Assembly (NCBI GenBank): GCA_900556365.1
Contig: USOG01000108.1
Location: forward strand, 1 to 5,195
Source: an uncultured Collinsella sp.
GTDB lineage: Bacteria; Actinomycetota; Coriobacteriia; Coriobacteriales; Coriobacteriaceae
Length of the DNA: 5,195 bases
Direction of reading: 5' to 3'
The position numbers were made by a program, and so were the translations under genes. Below the pieces are notes generated by a model that worked only from the letters and a program-made list of their open reading frames with translations, did not search any database and was not told the origin of the DNA. This document shows positions 1 through 5,195 of this stretch, piece by piece; within the stretch, counting starts at the first letter, position 1, and each line of letters opens with the position of its first letter.

Positions 1-123
1 GGCACGCCCGCGCGTTGGTACGGCCTGGAGAACTCCAACGTGAGCTTTGAGTACGTGCCGCTGTTCACCAAGTTCAAAGCCGTGAACAAGATGCAGCGCC
101 TGGCCCCCAACGAGCGCCCGTAG
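1..123 (+). CDS. C-terminal end of an unidentified protein (possibly a Kup-type potassium transporter)
   Basis: The first frame is open from the left edge to TAG at 121-123 and gives 40 residues, including WYGLENSNVSFEYVPLF and ending NERP. The codons are GC-rich at the third position, as in the other genes here, so this is a real 3' end rather than a chance frame. The piece is soluble in character, with aromatic residues, a basic stretch (KFKAVNKMQR) and no membrane segment. I cannot identify it firmly. The pattern of a 'WYGL' turn followed by an alternating hydrophobic strand ending 'VPLF' vaguely resembles the cytoplasmic C-terminus of Kup/HAK/KT potassium uptake proteins, and the Kdp-type regulators downstream would suit that. 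This is a weak, memory-based inference. The start lies outside the window. No terminator follows directly, so the small gene at 184 could share its transcript. Confidence 0.7.
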   Translation, partial: GTPARWYGLENSNVSFEYVPLFTKFKAVNKMQRLAPNERP

Positions 124-171
124 GCGCCGACAGTTGCATGGAGTTGGTTTTCGATGGACAAGATTGAGACC

Positions 172-178
172 GGGGAGG
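172..178 (+). promoter_or_regulatory. Ribosome binding site deciding the start of the small membrane protein
   Basis: GGGGAGG lies 5 bases before ATG at 184. It is a near-consensus Shine-Dalgarno sequence, much better than the loose GGAG at 140-143 that sits 10 bases before the in-frame ATG at 154. It favours initiation at 184 and a 64-residue product over one of 74 residues. Confidence 0.7.
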
Positions 179-183
179 CAAAC

Positions 184-378
184 ATGGATGCAAAGATGCT
201 TGATGGCCGCGAGGTGGTTGCCGAGCTGGTACGTGAGGCACGCGCCGACGCCGCCGAAGATCGGTTTTTGACGAACCGTGCCAACATGGACATGGCCGAC
301 CGCGTGATCTCGATCGTGGCACTGGTATTTGGAGCGGTGTGCGTGTGTGCCCTGCTCGCGCACGTGCTGTTTGTCTAG
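184..378 (+). CDS. Small single-span membrane protein, function unknown
   Basis: This is a 64-residue product starting at ATG 184, chosen for the strong GGGGAGG site just upstream; an in-frame ATG at 154 would add ten residues. Residues 1-40 are hydrophilic and strongly charged (REVVAELVREARADAAEDR), likely an amphipathic helix. Residues 41-63 are one continuous hydrophobic segment (VISIVALVFGAVCVCALLAH and on) containing two cysteines, and the chain ends immediately after it. The layout is tail-anchored: a cytosolic helical head and a C-terminal membrane anchor. There is no signal peptide. I recognise no family. It lies 60 bases after the upstream gene and 111 bases before the KdpD-type kinase, with a terminator between it and the kinase, so it more likely belongs to the upstream transcript. 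A role as an accessory subunit of the upstream protein or a modulator of the membrane kinase is speculation. Coding potential is supported by the RBS, the codon usage and the clean bipartite composition. Confidence 0.65.
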   Translation: MDAKMLDGREVVAELVREARADAAEDRFLTNRANMDMADRVISIVALVFGAVCVCALLAHVLFV

Positions 379-409
379 CGACCGCCGGTTGCAAAGGCTA
401 TACACTTGG

Positions 410-439
410 AACCACCACAAGGGAAACCACCACAAAGGT
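410..439 (+). repeat. Tandem 15-nt near-duplicate of the terminator 5' arm
   Basis: AACCACCACAA occurs at 410-420 and again at 425-435, an exact 15-base step; the units continue GGGA and AGGT. The second copy is the 5' arm of the terminator stem. The first copy can pair with the same 3' arm: ACCACCACAA at 411-420 with 450-459, a bulged T449, then GGG at 421-423 with CCC at 446-448. Two mutually exclusive hairpins are therefore possible. This may be a simple duplication or a regulatory arrangement. Confidence 0.6.
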
Positions 440-469
440 GCCTGTCCCTTTGTGGTGGTTTTTGTTTTT
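424..469 (+). terminator. Strong rho-independent terminator between the small gene and the kinase operon
   Basis: A perfect 15-bp stem, AAACCACCACAAAGG (424-438) pairing with CCTTTGTGGTGGTTT (447-461), closes an 8-base loop TGCCTGTC and runs into a T-rich tail, TTTTTGTTTTT (459-469). The T tract is on the plus strand only; the opposite side has just three. It should end transcription from the small gene and its upstream partner. It stops only about 20 bases before the kinase ATG at 490, leaving room for the kinase RBS (GAGAGGGG, 472-479) but not for a promoter. Any promoter for the kinase must therefore lie upstream of, or within, this hairpin. The loop with its flanks reads GGTGCCTGTCCC, a string I associate with dispersed intergenic repeats in several bacterial genomes. 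That association is from memory and unchecked. Confidence 0.8.
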
Positions 470-489
470 GAGAGAGGGGCGGGGCGCTG

Positions 490-2115
490 ATGGACGTCCG
501 TACGGACGGCGATATTGCCGATAGCTTTTGGTGGCGGCGCACAACGCTGACGCGCCGCACTCCTCTGTATGACGCCTGCGTATCAGTGGGGCTGCTGGTC
601 GCGGCGACGATTGTGGGCGCGCTGCTCGACCATCCGGGTCTCGCGCCGAGCATCATGATCGTCTATGTGTTCGCCGTTCAGCTGTGCGCATTCTTTACCT
701 GGAGTCGCCTGTATTGCTTGCTGAGCTCGGCTGCCGCCGTGGCGCTCTACAACTTCTTGTTTGTCGACCCGCGCTACTCGCTGTCGCTTATCGACCGCGG
801 CTATCCCGGCATGTTCTTCATCATGTTTGTGGTTTCGCTCGTGTCGAGCTCGATTGCCTTGGCCCTGCGCCGTGCCCTGGCGCAGGCCGCTGCTAGCGAC
901 CGCCGCACGCATATGGTGCTCGAGACCAACCGCATGCTGCAGCGCTGCGCCGACGAGCAGCAGATTGTCCATGCCACGGCAACCCAGCTGGCGCGTCTTT
1001 CGGGCTGTCCGGTCGTGTGGTACAGCGCCGACGCCGAGGGCGATGACCTGCTGCCGCGTGCGACGTATACGGTCGTGGGCGATGCCGCGCCGGTGCACGA
1101 GCTGGCGCCGCAGATGCCGCCGCGGCTCTCGGCGTCCGCCTATGTGGGAACGCCGCTCGACGCCACGTTTGGCGGCTCGGCGTTTTATGGCATCTACCTG
1201 ACGGTTCGCACAGGCGACGGCTTCGCGCGCTCGGGCGACCCCGCCTCGGTGGTGGGCGTGCTGGCTATCGTTGCCGAGCCCGACGTACTGACGCATGAGG
1301 AACGGACACTTGCCGATGCCATCGTGAGCGAAGGCGAGCTGGCGCTCGATCGCGCTCGCGCCATGGAAGCCCGCGAGGAGGCGGCGGTACTCGCCAAAAA
1401 CGAACAGCTGCGCGCCAACCTGCTTCGTTCCATCTCGCACGATCTGCGCACGCCGCTCACCAGTATTTCGGGCAATGCCGACGTGCTGCTCGACCAGGGC
1501 TCGACCGGCACCGCCGTGCTCGACGCCCAGACGCGCCGCGGCCTGCTCCTGTCCATTCGCTCGGATGCGCAATGGCTCAACGCCACCGTCGAGAACCTGC
1601 TCGCCATCACCAAGCTCGAGGGCGGCGGCATGCGCCTGTCGACCACGCTCGAGCTCATGGACGATATCGTCGAGGAGGCGCTGCGTCACGTGAACCCTGC
1701 CGTGCGCGAGCACGACCTTAAGGTTGTGGCGTGCGATGAACCGGCGCTCGTCAATGTAGACGCGCGCCTGATGGTGCAGCTGGTGGTCAATCTGGTGAAC
1801 AACGCCATCACCTATACGCCCGCGGGCTCGCATATCATGATTTCGATTAGCGTCGACGATGGACGCGTGGCGTGCTCGGTTGCCGATGACGGTCCGGGTA
1901 TTGCGCCCGAGGATCGCGAGCGCATCTTTGAGTCGTTCTATACCGCCAACCACGGTTTGGCCGACAGCCGCCGCAGCGTGGGCCTGGGACTTTCGCTCTG
2001 CCGCTCCATTGCGCTGGCACATGGCGGTAGCATAGAGGTTGCCGCGGCGGACCCGCACGGCTCGGTCTTTACGATTGAGCTTCCCGCCGCCGATGTTTCG
2101 TTTGATAAGGAGTAG
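490..2115 (+). CDS. kdpD: Short KdpD-type membrane sensor histidine kinase
   Basis: This 541-residue kinase should autophosphorylate on a histidine and pass the phosphate to the regulator encoded next. Residues 1-27 are a hydrophilic N-terminus. Four membrane segments (about 28-47, 53-70, 74-91 and 106-127) form a DUF4118 module with the family signature YNFLFVDPRYSLSL. A GAF-like region spans about 145-290. The HisKA helix carries SHDLRTPLTSISG with the phosphoacceptor His317. The HATPase domain shows the N box (N434, N437, N438), the G1 box DDGPG (466-470), the F box (F480, F483) and the G2 box GLGL (498-501). All catalytic boxes are intact. Canonical KdpD is about 900 residues and begins with a cytoplasmic KdpD domain and a Usp domain. 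Both are absent here, and an in-frame TGA at 469-471 excludes an N-terminal extension from the window. The start ATG 490 follows GAGAGGGG by about 10 bases. The downstream KdpE-type gene supports the assignment; the signal sensed is unknown. Confidence 0.9.
   Translation: MDVRTDGDIADSFWWRRTTLTRRTPLYDACVSVGLLVAATIVGALLDHPGLAPSIMIVYVFAVQLCAFFTWSRLYCLLSSAAAVALYNFLFVDPRYSLSLIDRGYPGMFFIMFVVSLVSSSIALALRRALAQAAASDRRTHMVLETNRMLQRCADEQQIVHATATQLARLSGCPVVWYSADAEGDDLLPRATYTVVGDAAPVHELAPQMPPRLSASAYVGTPLDATFGGSAFYGIYLTVRTGDGFARSGDPASVVGVLAIVAEPDVLTHEERTLADAIVSEGELALDRARAMEAREEAAVLAKNEQLRANLLRSISHDLRTPLTSISGNADVLLDQGSTGTAVLDAQTRRGLLLSIRSDAQWLNATVENLLAITKLEGGGMRLSTTLELMDDIVEEALRHVNPAVREHDLKVVACDEPALVNVDARLMVQLVVNLVNNAITYTPAGSHIMISISVDDGRVACSVADDGPGIAPEDRERIFESFYTANHGLADSRRSVGLGLSLCRSIALAHGGSIEVAAADPHGSVFTIELPAADVSFDKE
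2107..2112 (+). promoter_or_regulatory. kdpE ribosome binding site inside the end of kdpD
   Basis: AAGGAG forms the last two sense codons of the kinase gene (Lys-Glu, just before TAG 2113-2115) and lies 7 bases before GTG at 2120. It fixes the kdpE start at this GTG rather than at the in-frame ATGs at 2093 or 2039 within the kinase gene. It implies that ribosomes finishing kdpD help start kdpE. Confidence 0.85.
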
Positions 2116-2119
2116 CGCT

Positions 2120-2833
2120 GTGCCGAACTCTGCCGTAAAACCGCTCATCTTGGTCGTTGAGGACGATCCCGCTGTCCGCAACCTTATCGTTGCCGCGCTC
2201 GAGACGCACGGCTTGCGCCATATGGCCGTGGAGACCGCCCATGCCGCCATCGCCGCCGCCTCGTCGCAGGCGCCGAGCATTGTGCTGCTCGATCTGGGCC
2301 TGCCCGATATGGACGGCGTCAAGGTGGTGGAGTCGGTGCGCGCATGGTCGGGCATGCCGATTATCGTGGTCTCGGCGCGCAGCGAGGATGCGGACAAAAT
2401 CCGCGCGCTCGATGCCGGTGCCGACGACTATCTGACCAAGCCGTTTTCGGTCGAGGAGCTGCTCGCGCGTATTCGCACGACGCTCAGGCGCCTTTCGTAT
2501 GCGCAAACGGGCGGTGTTGCCTCCGAGGGCTCGTTCGATACCGGTGAGCTGCATATCGATTTTGATGCCGGCATCGCCACGATGGATGGCGAGGAACTGC
2601 ATCTGACGCCGATCGAGTATAAGCTCCTGTGCCTGCTGGCACACAACGCCGACAAGGTACTGACGCACCAGTTTATCCTGCACGAGATTTGGGGCACGGC
2701 AACTAAGAGCGACCTGGCGAGCCTGCGCGTCTTTATGGGCACGCTGCGCAAGAAGATTGAGTCCGACCCCGCGCACCCGCGCTATATCCAGACGCACGTG
2801 GGTATCGGCTATCGCCTGGTCACCCAAGGCTAG
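2120..2833 (+). CDS. kdpE: KdpE-type OmpR-family response regulator
   Basis: This 237-residue protein is the DNA-binding partner of the kinase encoded upstream. The receiver domain (about 8-122) has the acidic pocket E14-D15-D16, phosphoacceptor D58 in LLDLGLPDMDG, the switch residue S85 and the conserved K107 in KPF. The C-terminal OmpR/PhoB winged helix (about 140-235) contains LTPIEYKLL, the recognition-helix region LASLRVFMGTLRKKIE and the closing IQTHVGIGYRL. The run LRVFMGTLRKKIE and the preceding 'IWG' closely follow E. coli KdpE (LRIYMGHLRQKLE) as I remember it, and the length fits the family (about 225-235). The start is GTG 2120, because AAGGAG sits 7 bases upstream and the product then begins just before the first receiver strand. 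Four bases separate it from the kinase stop, so the two genes are co-transcribed and probably translationally coupled. No kdpFABC genes and no obvious KdpE operator are visible, so its targets cannot be read from the window. Confidence 0.92.
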   Translation: MPNSAVKPLILVVEDDPAVRNLIVAALETHGLRHMAVETAHAAIAAASSQAPSIVLLDLGLPDMDGVKVVESVRAWSGMPIIVVSARSEDADKIRALDAGADDYLTKPFSVEELLARIRTTLRRLSYAQTGGVASEGSFDTGELHIDFDAGIATMDGEELHLTPIEYKLLCLLAHNADKVLTHQFILHEIWGTATKSDLASLRVFMGTLRKKIESDPAHPRYIQTHVGIGYRLVTQG

Positions 2834-2857
2834 ATCGCCAACCACCATCCCACTATG

Positions 2858-2924
2858 AGTTGCGGTGAAATACGGTCTAAATTTGCCTAATTCCAGGCAA
2901 AACAGTCCGTATTCCACCGCAACT
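2858..2924. terminator. Long stem-loop in the convergent gap; possible terminator or mobile palindrome
   Basis: The outer arms AGTTGCGGTG (2858-2867) and CACCGCAACT (2915-2924) pair perfectly. After one opposed pair (A2868/C2914) the stem continues with AATACGG (2869-2875) and CCGTATT (2907-2913). A second inner hairpin, TTTGCCT (2882-2888) with AGGCAAA (2895-2901), has a 6-base loop. That gives 24 pairs within 67 bases. It starts 24 bases after the kdpE stop and ends 3 bases before the minus-strand rlmKL stop, so both transcripts would contain it. The plus-strand side is followed by a loose T-rich run (TTTGTTATTT); the minus-strand side has no T tract. It could end kdpDE transcription, protect the rlmKL mRNA 3' end, or be a dispersed palindromic repeat. 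Confidence 0.55.
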
Positions 2925-2927
2925 TTG

Positions 2928-5195
2928 TTATTTGCCTTTGGGCTTGCTGGCGTAGAACTTCTTCTTTTTGGGCTTGCCGGCGGGGGAGGGGCTGCCGGTG
3001 ACGTGCGGCTTGCCGTCGCCGGCGTGCACATGGCCAGGCACTGCCGCGCGAGGCTTGCGGGCCTCGGGGTTGCGCAGCTCCTCGACACGCTCGGCAATCT
3101 CCTCGGCGCTAAAGCCGATCTCGGCCATGGCGTCCTCAATGGGCAGGCGGCGCACGATATAGCAGTGGTGCACCTTCTGGTTGCGCGCGAAATCCTCGGG
3201 GATGGTCTGCGCCGTAATGTCCTCCAGCACGACGCCCGCGCGTGCGAGCTTGCGCGTCTCGGGGCGGAAGCCACGCAGGTTGCAGCTAAAGATGGCGTGG
3301 CCGCCCTGTGCGAGCAGGCGCGATACGCCGGCCAAAAGCTCAACATGGTCGCGCTGGACATCCCAGGTGCGGCGGCCCATCTTGGACGAGTTCGAGAACG
3401 TGGGCGGGTCGACAAAGATCAGGTCCCAGCGGTTGCGCGTCTGGCGCTGGTCGCGAATCCAGGCGAGCACGTCGTCGCGCACAAAATGATGCTGCGGACC
3501 AACAAAGCCGTTCTGGCGCATATTGCGCTCGGCCCAGTCCAGGTAGGTGTTGGAAAGGTCGACCGTCACGGTCTCCTCGACGCCGCCGTCTGCCGCATAG
3601 CAGGTGGCGGTGCCGGTATAGGCGAACAGGTTGAGGAAGCGGCGCGCCTGTTTGGCGTGCTCGCGCACCAGGTTGCGGGTGACGCGGTGATCCAAGAAGA
3701 TGCCGACGTCCAGGTAGTCGTCAAAGTTGACGGCAAAGGTAAGGCCGCCTTCTTCGATGAGCGGCAGGCGACGGCGTGCGATATTGGCGCGCTCGCCCGG
3801 GCCGCCCTTGCCGGCGCCCTGCTTGCCGTACTGCGAGCCGCCGCGCGAACGCATGCGCGCCTTGGCGTGCACATGCTCGGCGGGAACATCTAGGATGCGC
3901 GGCGCGATGGCCAAGATGTCGAGCATGCGGGCCTGGGCCAGTGCGGGGTCGATGGTCTTGGGCGCGGCGTATTCGGCGATGACGAGCCAGCGGCCCGGCG
4001 TCTGCGGGCAGCCCTCGTACAGGTCGATGGCGGCGGAGTAGTCGGGTAGGTCGGCATCGTAGACACGGTAGCAGCTCACGCCCTCGCGCTTGGCCCACTT
4101 GCGACGCAGACGGGCGTTCTTGCGCAGGCGGTTGGCGAACTGCTCGGACTCGGGGATGAGCACGGGCAGCGGCTTGCCGTCGCCCAAGTCGAGCGTGGCG
4201 GCAGGTTCGGGCATGGAGGAAGCGGCGGCTTCGCCGTTGGCTTCGTTGGCATCCGCAACCTCGGCCTTGGCATCCGCACTGGTCGCAGCCTCAAACGCTG
4301 CGGCGGCGTGGTCGAGCGAAGGCCAGACTTCGACGGTTGCCTCCTCGTTGTTGGGCATGATGGCGATCGAACGTTCGGGCTCGGCGTGGAGCGCGCGGGC
4401 CAGCAATCCGTCGCGGGTGAGTGCGGCGACCGGTGCCGAAGCGAGCTCGGGCGCGCGGCGCAGCTCGCCGACCAGCGTCATGGCGTCGTGCATGAGCGAA
4501 AGCGGAGTCTCGGTGGTGTCTGCGACCGCGGCGGCGCCGGCGACAGCGCCCACATGGTCCAGCACGGTGGCGGGCTTGGCGGCACAAAAGTCGACAAAAC
4601 GCTTATAGCCGGCGCTCTTGACCATGCGCTCGGCGGTCTTGCGGGCAGCGGGGTCGATGTCTACGGCCACGATGCGCGCCTGCCGCTCGCGCGCTGCCGC
4701 CTCGCGCTCGCGCGCCTCGGCAAGCAGCTGCTCCCACAGAGCGGCGTCGTGCGGCTGCCAGCCCTCAAAGCCCCAGCGCTCGCGTGCGGCGCCCGGGGCG
4801 CGGTCGGTCAGAATGTTCACGGCTTCCAGCAACAGGCCGCCGCCGGCGCACGAGGCATCGATCAGCGTGGGAAGGGCTTCGTTCTCGTAATCGTCGGCCG
4901 TCAACTCGCGCTGGCACAGTGCGGTCCAGCCGACCTGCGCCAGCACCAGGGCGGCGTAGTCGGGGCGCAGCACGTGCGAGCCCTCGCCGGCGCGGGTCGC
5001 TGCGGGCGGCAGGCGTTTGAACAGCGGGTCGCCCGAAAGGTCCAGGCTGATGCTCGCGCGGCGCTGACGCAGCGAAAGCAGCAGGTGAACATCGGGATCG
5101 GCGGCGTCGACATCGGCGCGACGGCCCGTGGTTTCGGCCAAGCGGTCGCACAATGCGTCCTTGGCGCGCAGGGCCGAGAAGCGCGTGTTGCGCAG
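2928..5195 (-). CDS. rlmKL: RlmKL-type 23S rRNA methyltransferase, N-terminus cut by the window edge
   Basis: 755 codons are visible, open through the right edge, ending at TAA (2930-2928). Residues below count from the edge codon at 5195. The family makes m2G2445 (RlmL half) and m7G2069 (RlmK half) in 23S rRNA. Residues 1-290 align with the RlmL half: FSALRAKDALCDRL, SISLDLSGDPLF, TDRAPG and RWGFEGWQPHDAALW. Residues 355-685 align with RlmK: NRLRKN, CYRVYDADLPDY, EYAAPKTID, FDDYLDVGIFLDHR, the SAM loop FLNLFAYTGTAT (520-531), DPPTF (596-600), DVQRDH and FARNQKVHHCY. In the RlmL half the family's DPMCGSGT reads DASCAGGG (113-120), and the place of NPPY reads AAAV (221-224), so this half looks inactive. 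An Ala-rich linker (about 291-345) joins the halves. A 70-residue C-terminal extension ends with lysine-rich KPKKKKFYASKPKGK. E. coli RlmL is about 702 residues; this one should be longer, and its THUMP domain should lie outside the window. A TTG at 5153 is internal to the gene. Confidence 0.9.
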   Translation of the reverse strand: MRNTRFSALRAKDALCDRLAETTGRRADVDAADPDVHLLLSLRQRRASISLDLSGDPLFKRLPPAATRAGEGSHVLRPDYAALVLAQVGWTALCQRELTADDYENEALPTLIDASCAGGGLLLEAVNILTDRAPGAARERWGFEGWQPHDAALWEQLLAEAREREAAARERQARIVAVDIDPAARKTAERMVKSAGYKRFVDFCAAKPATVLDHVGAVAGAAAVADTTETPLSLMHDAMTLVGELRRAPELASAPVAALTRDGLLARALHAEPERSIAIMPNNEEATVEVWPSLDHAAAAFEAATSADAKAEVADANEANGEAAASSMPEPAATLDLGDGKPLPVLIPESEQFANRLRKNARLRRKWAKREGVSCYRVYDADLPDYSAAIDLYEGCPQTPGRWLVIAEYAAPKTIDPALAQARMLDILAIAPRILDVPAEHVHAKARMRSRGGSQYGKQGAGKGGPGERANIARRRLPLIEEGGLTFAVNFDDYLDVGIFLDHRVTRNLVREHAKQARRFLNLFAYTGTATCYAADGGVEETVTVDLSNTYLDWAERNMRQNGFVGPQHHFVRDDVLAWIRDQRQTRNRWDLIFVDPPTFSNSSKMGRRTWDVQRDHVELLAGVSRLLAQGGHAIFSCNLRGFRPETRKLARAGVVLEDITAQTIPEDFARNQKVHHCYIVRRLPIEDAMAEIGFSAEEIAERVEELRNPEARKPRAAVPGHVHAGDGKPHVTGSPSPAGKPKKKKFYASKPKGK

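Noticed and set aside
371..406. A sigma-70 promoter for kdpDE using TTGTCT (371-376) and TATACA (399-404)
   Set aside because: The spacer would be 22 bases, too long for a standard promoter, and no better -35 lies 16-18 bases upstream of TATACA.
2039..2119. Longer kdpE start at ATG 2039 or 2093
   Set aside because: These starts lie inside kdpD and would add a basic tail before the receiver domain. GTG 2120 has AAGGAG 7 bases upstream and gives the family length.
583..2397. A 604-codon open frame on the minus strand across kdpD and the start of kdpE
   Set aside because: It is antisense to two well-supported genes with intact motifs, its translation is Arg/His-rich low-complexity sequence with no domain, and long antisense frames are expected in GC-rich coding DNA.
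2876..2906. A riboswitch or structured RNA gene in the kdpE-rlmKL gap
   Set aside because: The gap lies at the 3' ends of two convergent genes and contains only one simple nested hairpin, with no multi-helix conserved core that I can recognise.
2069..3415. A 448-codon minus-strand frame spanning kdpE, the gap and part of rlmKL
   Set aside because: It runs through the intergenic stem-loop and overlaps both real genes in the wrong frame; the product resembles no family.
2865..3893. A 342-codon plus-strand frame with a hydrophobic, Ala/Gly/Leu-rich product
   Set aside because: It is the complement of the conserved RlmK half, which has clear catalytic motifs; the hydrophobicity is a by-product of antisense reading.

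Overview
The window reads as chromosomal DNA from a high-GC Gram-positive bacterium. A Coriobacteriia genome of the Collinsella type is my best guess. It rests on the GC-rich codon usage, the strong GGAG-type ribosome binding sites and the overall gene style, not on a marker gene, so treat it as moderate to low confidence.

Layout, left to right. Positions 1-123 hold the last 40 codons of a plus-strand gene I cannot firmly name. Next, at 184-378, is a 64-residue single-span membrane protein of unknown function. A strong rho-independent terminator (about 424-469) follows, and its 5' arm is preceded by a near-identical 15-nt copy. Positions 490-2833 form a two-gene operon: a short KdpD-type sensor histidine kinase, then a KdpE-type OmpR-family response regulator. 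The kdpE ribosome binding site lies inside the last codons of kdpD. A gap of about 95 bases (2834-2927) holds one long, nearly perfect stem-loop. From 2928 to the right edge, on the minus strand, runs most of a large RlmKL-type 23S rRNA methyltransferase, whose N-terminus lies outside the window.

How the genes work together. The kinase and regulator are a classic phosphorelay pair (His317 to Asp58), probably tied to potassium or osmotic homeostasis. The kinase lacks the N-terminal KdpD and Usp domains of the canonical protein, and no kdpFABC pump genes are visible. The targets and the signal are therefore open. The rRNA methyltransferase is convergent with the operon and functionally unrelated.

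The most interesting observation concerns the RlmKL protein. Its C-terminal RlmK half (m7G2069 type) keeps its expected motifs. Its RlmL half (m2G2445 type) keeps the family scaffold but has lost the NPPY catalytic motif and has a degenerate SAM-binding loop, which suggests a fusion enzyme with one dead methyltransferase domain. Second in interest are the duplicated terminator arm just upstream of the kinase gene and the intergenic stem-loop, whose single mismatch becomes a G-U wobble only in the minus-strand RNA. I see no CRISPR array, tRNA, rRNA, insertion sequence or integrase here.
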